The notes under the pieces were generated by a model. That model had not been told where the DNA came from. It worked only from the letters and a program-made list of their open reading frames with translations, and searched no databases. Positions 60,450-64,000 of a DNA stretch of 64,000 bases are shown here, piece after piece. Each line of letters starts with the position of its first letter. Position 1 is the stretch's first letter. The position numbers were made by a program, and so were the translations under genes. The stretch is from Rhizobium sp. P38BS-XIX (GTDB lineage Bacteria; Pseudomonadota; Alphaproteobacteria; Rhizobiales; Rhizobiaceae): NCBI RefSeq assembly GCF_012641435.1, contig NZ_JABAIJ010000002.1, positions 186,001 through 250,000 of the forward strand, written 5' to 3'.

Positions 60450-61574
60450 TCACGACGCGGAAATGGCCACGTCAGACCTATCGAACGGGATCGGAAGGCC
60501 CATCAGGCGCTCATATTCAGCCTCCGGTGTTCCGTAGATCTCACCGGCAATTTTGATAAGCCCCAAGCGATCTCGAATTTCGATACTCGAACGATGTGCC
60601 CTGACCACTCGCTCCCCTTCCAGCAGGTGCAGGACGTCTGTGACCGATGCACGCCTGACCCCAAGCATGATCGACAAATAGTCGTGCGTGAGGGATATGG
60701 TCTGATCATGTGTGCGGTCCTGCACCATAAGAAGCCACCGCGCCAATTTTTGCCGCAGTCCGAACCTTCCGTTTGCAAGTGCTGTGTGACTGATTTGCAC
60801 AGCGAGAGATCGTCCAAAGCGCGCGGCGAGGTGGCCAAGGTCCGGCGCGAGTGCAAGGGCAGTTTTAAAGTCGTGAGCTGCCATCACCAATGCGTCGCCT
60901 TCGATCTGATTGATCAATTCGTGAGGCGTGTGGTCGTCCCCGATCGCCACGCCGATCCCTGTCATGCCTTCCCTTCCGACAAGGCCCGTCTCTATCCTGG
61001 CTCCATCACGACCCACAGCAATCAACGAGGCGACGCAATCAATCGGGAAATAGATGCGGCTCACCGCCTGATTCTGAACTTCCATGACCGCCCCTCGCGG
61101 CAGGTGGATGCTGCGCAGACGTGACGAAATGATGTTTAGTTGCTGCGAAGGCAATCTGCGCAGAATAGCATTTCGCGCGGGTTCGTCGTTCGCAACCGGT
61201 GCTGGTCGCAGCGCGCTCGAGAGCGCAGAGGCGATGGAGCTGAATTCGAGCGGCTTGCGCAGCACGAGCTTGTCCGCATGACGATCGGGTACAATATCGG
61301 GTTCAAATGCTGTCGCAAAAATAAATGGGATGGATCGTCGATCAAGTTCGTCTGCGATCGGGAAAACCATTTGACCGCCAAGATTGATAGCCAGGATCGC
61401 GGCATCAACGTCCTCATTCGCACGGATGGCATCGAACGCTTCGTCGACACCGGGGACGGGCCCGACCACGTCGACGCCCATCTGATCAAGTCCTTGCGCA
61501 AGCTCACTCGCCAGAAAGTAATCATCCTCGACAAGGAGAAGCCGTTTTCCTAAGAGCATCTGTCGCGACACCAT
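60450..61574 (-). CDS. Receiver-Crp fusion regulator with a missing phospho-acceptor aspartate
   Basis: A 374-residue protein with two domains. Residues about 10-125 are a receiver with the acidic pocket intact (LLLVEDDYFLA, 16-18), the T position (FIFATAFEP) and the lysine (LVLRKPLEF). The acceptor position in DAAILAINLGG is alanine (about residue 62, codon GCT at 61391-61389), where the window's other receivers have aspartate. Residues about 145-374 are a Crp/Fnr module with a cNMP-type beta-roll (LPRGAVMEVQNQAVSRIYFP) and winged helix (HDYLSIMLGVRRASVTDVLHLLEGE), very similar to the Crp-like protein at 30314. Start ATG 61574 or 61559. It is probably a DNA-binding regulator whose receiver acts without phosphorylation. 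Confidence 0.88.
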   Translation of the reverse strand: MVSRQMLLGKRLLLVEDDYFLASELAQGLDQMGVDVVGPVPGVDEAFDAIRANEDVDAAILAINLGGQMVFPIADELDRRSIPFIFATAFEPDIVPDRHADKLVLRKPLEFSSIASALSSALRPAPVANDEPARNAILRRLPSQQLNIISSRLRSIHLPRGAVMEVQNQAVSRIYFPIDCVASLIAVGRDGARIETGLVGREGMTGIGVAIGDDHTPHELINQIEGDALVMAAHDFKTALALAPDLGHLAARFGRSLAVQISHTALANGRFGLRQKLARWLLMVQDRTHDQTISLTHDYLSIMLGVRRASVTDVLHLLEGERVVRAHRSSIEIRDRLGLIKIAGEIYGTPEAEYERLMGLPIPFDRSDVAISAS

Positions 61575-61706
61575 CTCGCACCTGTCGTCAGAGTTTTTCC
61601 TGGAACCTAGGGTAATGCACCGGGCCGGAAAGGGTTCCTTTATGCCCGAGACGCGTGCTCTGACGACAGCTGGCATTGTCGTACGGACGATCGATTGGCT
61701 CGACGA

Positions 61707-61732
61707 GGAACCACACAACCACTCTTGGCGTT
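61707..61732 (+). promoter_or_regulatory. GSR (EcfG-type) promoter for the second DUF6894 gene
   Basis: GGAAC at 61707-61711, 17 bases, CGTT at 61729-61732, only 18 bp before ATG 61751. This is a full consensus match. Confidence 0.74.
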
Positions 61733-61750
61733 AAATGCGAAAATTCAATA

Positions 61751-62002
61751 ATGGCGGGTGAACTGAAATTGCGGTTCTTTTTCCACCTTCATTCCGACGA
61801 GATTGACGATATCGACGAAAATGGCGTGAACTTTCCTTCACTCGAAGCCGCCAGACTGGAAGCGTGTCGCTCGGCCCGCGAAATGATCGCTGAACTGGTT
61901 TTGAATGACGAGAGGATCGACGGCCTTGCCTTCGAGATTGTCGACGAAGAGGGGACAAGCCGTGCGACAATCCGGTTTCGGGATCTGCTTCGGTTGGAGT
62001 AG
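61751..62002 (+). CDS. DUF6894 family protein
   Basis: An 83-residue protein, MAGELKLRFFFHLHSDEIDD, then SLEAARLEACRSAREMIAELV and LAFEIVDEEGTSRATIRFRDLL. It has the same strand-helix-strand layout as the protein at 31065 and belongs to DUF6894. The ribosome site is weak and the leader is very short given the promoter at 61707. The full frame opens upstream, but ATG 61751 matches the family start. Function unknown. Confidence 0.85.
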   Translation: MAGELKLRFFFHLHSDEIDDIDENGVNFPSLEAARLEACRSAREMIAELVLNDERIDGLAFEIVDEEGTSRATIRFRDLLRLE

Positions 62003-62162
62003 GGCGGTCGAGGTCGAAATCGGTCCGAAACTTTGGTGCGACGATCGGCTCCATCGAAGAACGAATGACCGTTAAGCAGGCTGTTTACATTAAAACGCTA
62101 GTCTTTCGTCATCAAACCGCGGACATTCGGTGGGACTGAGCGCAATTTAGCCGAGCCGCCAG

Positions 62163-62510
62163 TCATTTGCTTTTCAACGGATCGTGGCCCCAATTCATCA
62201 GCGAATAACGCCAGGGCGAGTGTTCCTTGTCGGCATGTGGTCCTCCCTGCTTCTTATGGCGATGGATGTAGCCGACGACCTTTCGCATGTGCCGATAATC
62301 AGCATCGGTGAGTTCGGTCTTTGTCTTGCGTTTGATGTCCAGAATCCTGCGTCCGGAACGATGACCTATCGTCTCGTCTTCGTCATCTTCCTTCCAACCG
62401 TTACTATGGCTGTCGTCGGTCTTTAGCCATTTTTCGAGCGAAGATGGTGTCATGTTGACGGCCTTCTCGAAGTCCGTCCAGATTTGATCTCGATCAAGAT
62501 CCTTGGACAT
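62163..62510 (-). CDS. DUF3140 family protein
   Basis: A 115-residue basic protein spanning the whole DUF3140 family: WTDFEKAVNMTPSSLEKWLK, TIGHRSGRRILDIKRKTKTE, DADYRHMRKVVGYIHRHKKQ and the terminal WRYSLMNWGHDP. The family is of unknown function and resembles a DNA-binding, plasmid-partition-like helical domain. GGAGGA lies 7 bases before ATG 62510. A stress promoter precedes it at 62539-62564. Confidence 0.9.
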   Translation of the reverse strand: MSKDLDRDQIWTDFEKAVNMTPSSLEKWLKTDDSHSNGWKEDDEDETIGHRSGRRILDIKRKTKTELTDADYRHMRKVVGYIHRHKKQGGPHADKEHSPWRYSLMNWGHDPLKSK

Positions 62511-62538
62511 GCCATGTCCTCCTCAGGTTCGGAATAAC

Positions 62539-62564
62539 GAACTCGCAGACAACGCGCGTGTTCC
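62539..62564 (-). promoter_or_regulatory. GSR (EcfG-type) promoter for DUF3140
   Basis: Minus strand: GGAAC at 62564-62560, 17 bases, GTTC at 62542-62539, 29 bp before the start. Confidence 0.68.
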
Positions 62565-62725
62565 CTCAGTGCATCGGAGAGCTTTATCCAATTCCGCATT
62601 ACCACCGCTGCGCAGGACGTGCGAGCGGCACAATCGGGACATACTTGATCGTCTCTGTCCCCATGCTTTGACGGTCTGGGTCAAATGTCGCAGCGGGATG
62701 CTGTGAGCCCCTTGGACAATTAGCC

Positions 62726-62750
62726 GGAACTTCAGGAGTGCTGCCTCGTT
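62726..62750 (+). promoter_or_regulatory. GSR (EcfG-type) promoter for the FAD oxidoreductase
   Basis: GGAAC at 62726-62730, 16 bases, CGTT at 62747-62750, a full consensus match. Transcription would start near 62757, giving a leader of about 37 bases to the TTG at 62794. Confidence 0.74.
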
Positions 62751-62793
62751 ATCAGCCGGCACGAAACATCCTCTTTGAAACGCAGGATCATTC

Positions 62794-64000
62794 TTGAACG
62801 ACACCGGCTCGCTGACCCGACACTATTCTCTACGCCGCGATGAACCGCTCTGGGCCGCTCTCCCCGGGGGCGGAATTACGACCAGCCGCAAGATCGCGAG
62901 CAAGACATACGACGTCGTGATCGTCGGCGCGGGCATCAGCGGCGCGCTGACCGCGCACGCACTTGTCGGTCATGGGTTGAAAGTGCTCGTCGTTGATCGC
63001 AGGCGCCCGGTAAGAGGCAGCAGTCTAGCCAGCACCGCAATGATCCAGCACGAAATCGACGTACCGTTGCACGTCCTTCAAAACTCGGTTGGATCGCACC
63101 GAGCTCGACGCATATGGCAGCGGTCGGCAGGAGCTGTAGAGCAGCTGGCCCAAATGATCGTGGATCTGCGTGTTAAATGCGCCTTTGATCGCAAAAGGAC
63201 ATTGTATCTATCGGGTGATGAATACGGTGCGCGCGCGCTGAAAGCGGAAGTTGACGCACGAGCCGATGCCGGCATTGATGCAGAGCTTTTAAGCGGGGCT
63301 CGCCTTCGCGCGCATTTCGGTATTGATCGGACAGCCGCGATCGACAGTGGGATTTCGGCGTCGGCAAATCCGGCGCAACTGACAGCAGGTCTGTTTCGAC
63401 ATGCCCGTGAGCACGGCACCGAGATTGTATCCGGCGTAGAGATCAGCGATATTCAGGCACTCGGCGAACGGGTGGCTATCTCGACATCGAGGGGTGCGTT
63501 GCTGTCGGCCGGCCATGTGGTTTTTTGCACCGGATACGAATTCTTGCAGTGCCTCGCTCACAAAAGCCAGAAAGTGATGTCCACCTGGGCAATCGCCAGC
63601 CGACCAAACCTCGAAAGACCCACATGGCTGGACCAATATTTGGTGTGGGAAGGGTCCGATCCATATCTCTATTTCCGATCGACGCCTGACGGGCGCGTGA
63701 TCGTCGGCGGAGAAGACGAAGACGGTGAGGAGGCCTACCGAGACGAGGCCAAGCGTCAGCGCAAATCGAAACGGCTTGTCGAAAAGCTGGCGGACCTCAC
63801 CGGCATCGCGGTCGGCCAACCTGACTTTCAGTGGTCGGCTCCGTTTGCTGTCACCCCGCAGGGATTGCCGATGATCGGCCATGCCCCTGGCATGAAGAAC
63901 GTCTATGTGACGATGGGCTTTGGTGGAAATGGCATCACCTTCAGTCAGATTGCGGCACAGTTGATTTCTTCGGAGATCTTGGGCCATCATGATGCTGACT
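62794..64000 (+). CDS. FAD-dependent amine/amino-acid oxidoreductase (DAO family), 3' end outside window
   Basis: Flavoprotein of the D-amino-acid oxidase/glycine oxidase fold, open for 402 codons to the right edge. It has the FAD motif YDVVIVGAGISGALTAHALVG near residue 40, then VLVVDRRRPVRGSSLASTAM, and later ANPAQLTAGLFRHAREHGTE, VVFCTGYE, RVIVGGEDEDGEEAYRDEA and the FAD-contact TPQGLPMIGHAPGMKN plus GFGGNGITFS near the end. TTG 62794 is chosen because AGGA lies about 8 bases upstream and the stress promoter is just before it; no ATG lies in frame before the FAD motif. Substrate unknown, possibly an amino acid or sarcosine-like amine. Confidence 0.88.
   Translation, partial: MNDTGSLTRHYSLRRDEPLWAALPGGGITTSRKIASKTYDVVIVGAGISGALTAHALVGHGLKVLVVDRRRPVRGSSLASTAMIQHEIDVPLHVLQNSVGSHRARRIWQRSAGAVEQLAQMIVDLRVKCAFDRKRTLYLSGDEYGARALKAEVDARADAGIDAELLSGARLRAHFGIDRTAAIDSGISASANPAQLTAGLFRHAREHGTEIVSGVEISDIQALGERVAISTSRGALLSAGHVVFCTGYEFLQCLAHKSQKVMSTWAIASRPNLERPTWLDQYLVWEGSDPYLYFRSTPDGRVIVGGEDEDGEEAYRDEAKRQRKSKRLVEKLADLTGIAVGQPDFQWSAPFAVTPQGLPMIGHAPGMKNVYVTMGFGGNGITFSQIAAQLISSEILGHHDAD

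Noticed and set aside
60324..61124. 266-codon plus-strand frame opposite the receiver-Crp gene
   Set aside because: Antisense shadow; the minus strand shows clear receiver and Crp motifs.
61619..61645. GGAAC-N17-ATTA upstream of the receiver-Crp fusion
   Set aside because: Only the -35 half matches well, and the -10 departs from the pattern.
1..64000. Search by eye for CRISPR arrays, tRNA, rRNA, transposases and attachment sites
   Set aside because: No regularly spaced repeats, cloverleaf or rRNA-like sequence, transposase motifs or flanking direct repeats were seen; a software scan (tRNAscan, ISfinder, CRISPR finder) would be decisive.

Overview
The window reads as DNA from a member of the Rhizobiaceae (Rhizobium or a close relative), probably from an accessory replicon or an accessory part of the chromosome. 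The evidence is the high G+C content, the rhizobial style of ABC sugar operon, an ECF sigma factor resembling the alphaproteobacterial general stress response (GSR) type, and many small families typical of rhizobia (DUF1328, DUF6894, DUF3140, DUF2934, DUF4142, PRC-barrel). I see no rRNA, tRNA, CRISPR array or intact insertion sequence.

Region 1 (1-10460, all minus strand) is one tightly packed sugar or polyol catabolic operon. It is transcribed leftwards from a promoter near 10400. The order is periplasmic binding protein, zinc dehydrogenase, FGGY kinase, SorC-type regulator, ABC ATPase, permease, an animal-like deoxyribose-phosphate aldolase (DeoC) and a tandem aldehyde dehydrogenase that runs off the left edge. 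Together the enzymes suggest uptake, phosphorylation, oxidation, aldol cleavage and aldehyde oxidation of a deoxy-sugar or deoxy-polyol. A 15-bp palindrome downstream of the promoter is the likely operator.

Region 2 (10460-20000) holds small membrane proteins and a DEDDh exonuclease. It is followed by a TetR/SDR/MFS cluster with two divergent TetR units, clear palindromic operators and the truncated remnant of a TetX-like FAD monooxygenase. This part looks acquired. A flavodoxin-fold NAD(P)H reductase and a candidate small RNA follow.

Region 3 (about 20.9-64 kb) looks like a general stress response island. It encodes an EcfG-like sigma factor at 35.5-36.0 kb, and many transcription units are preceded by the motif GGAAC-N16/17-(C)GTT. 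The genes include a PRC-barrel protein, DUF4142/DUF2934, a YdeP-type molybdopterin oxidoreductase, transketolase, a catalase-like protein, an SDR plus zinc alcohol dehydrogenase, a PoxB-like ThDP enzyme, a PPC-domain protein, DUF2231 plus sorbosone-dehydrogenase-like genes, and several short proteins. At its centre is a complete trehalose-to-glycogen route, the GlgE pathway: malQ upstream, then glgE, a treS-maltokinase fusion and glgB in one operon. Regulators include a PAS-PAS hybrid histidine kinase, single-domain receivers, a cyclic-nucleotide-binding protein, a Crp-like protein, and a receiver-Crp fusion whose phospho-acceptor aspartate is replaced by alanine.

Three decayed genes are visible: the monooxygenase remnant (14.3 kb), a C-terminal exodeoxyribonuclease III remnant (23.6-24.1 kb) and a frameshifted receiver gene (59.7-60.1 kb). 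The right edge cuts a FAD-dependent oxidoreductase.
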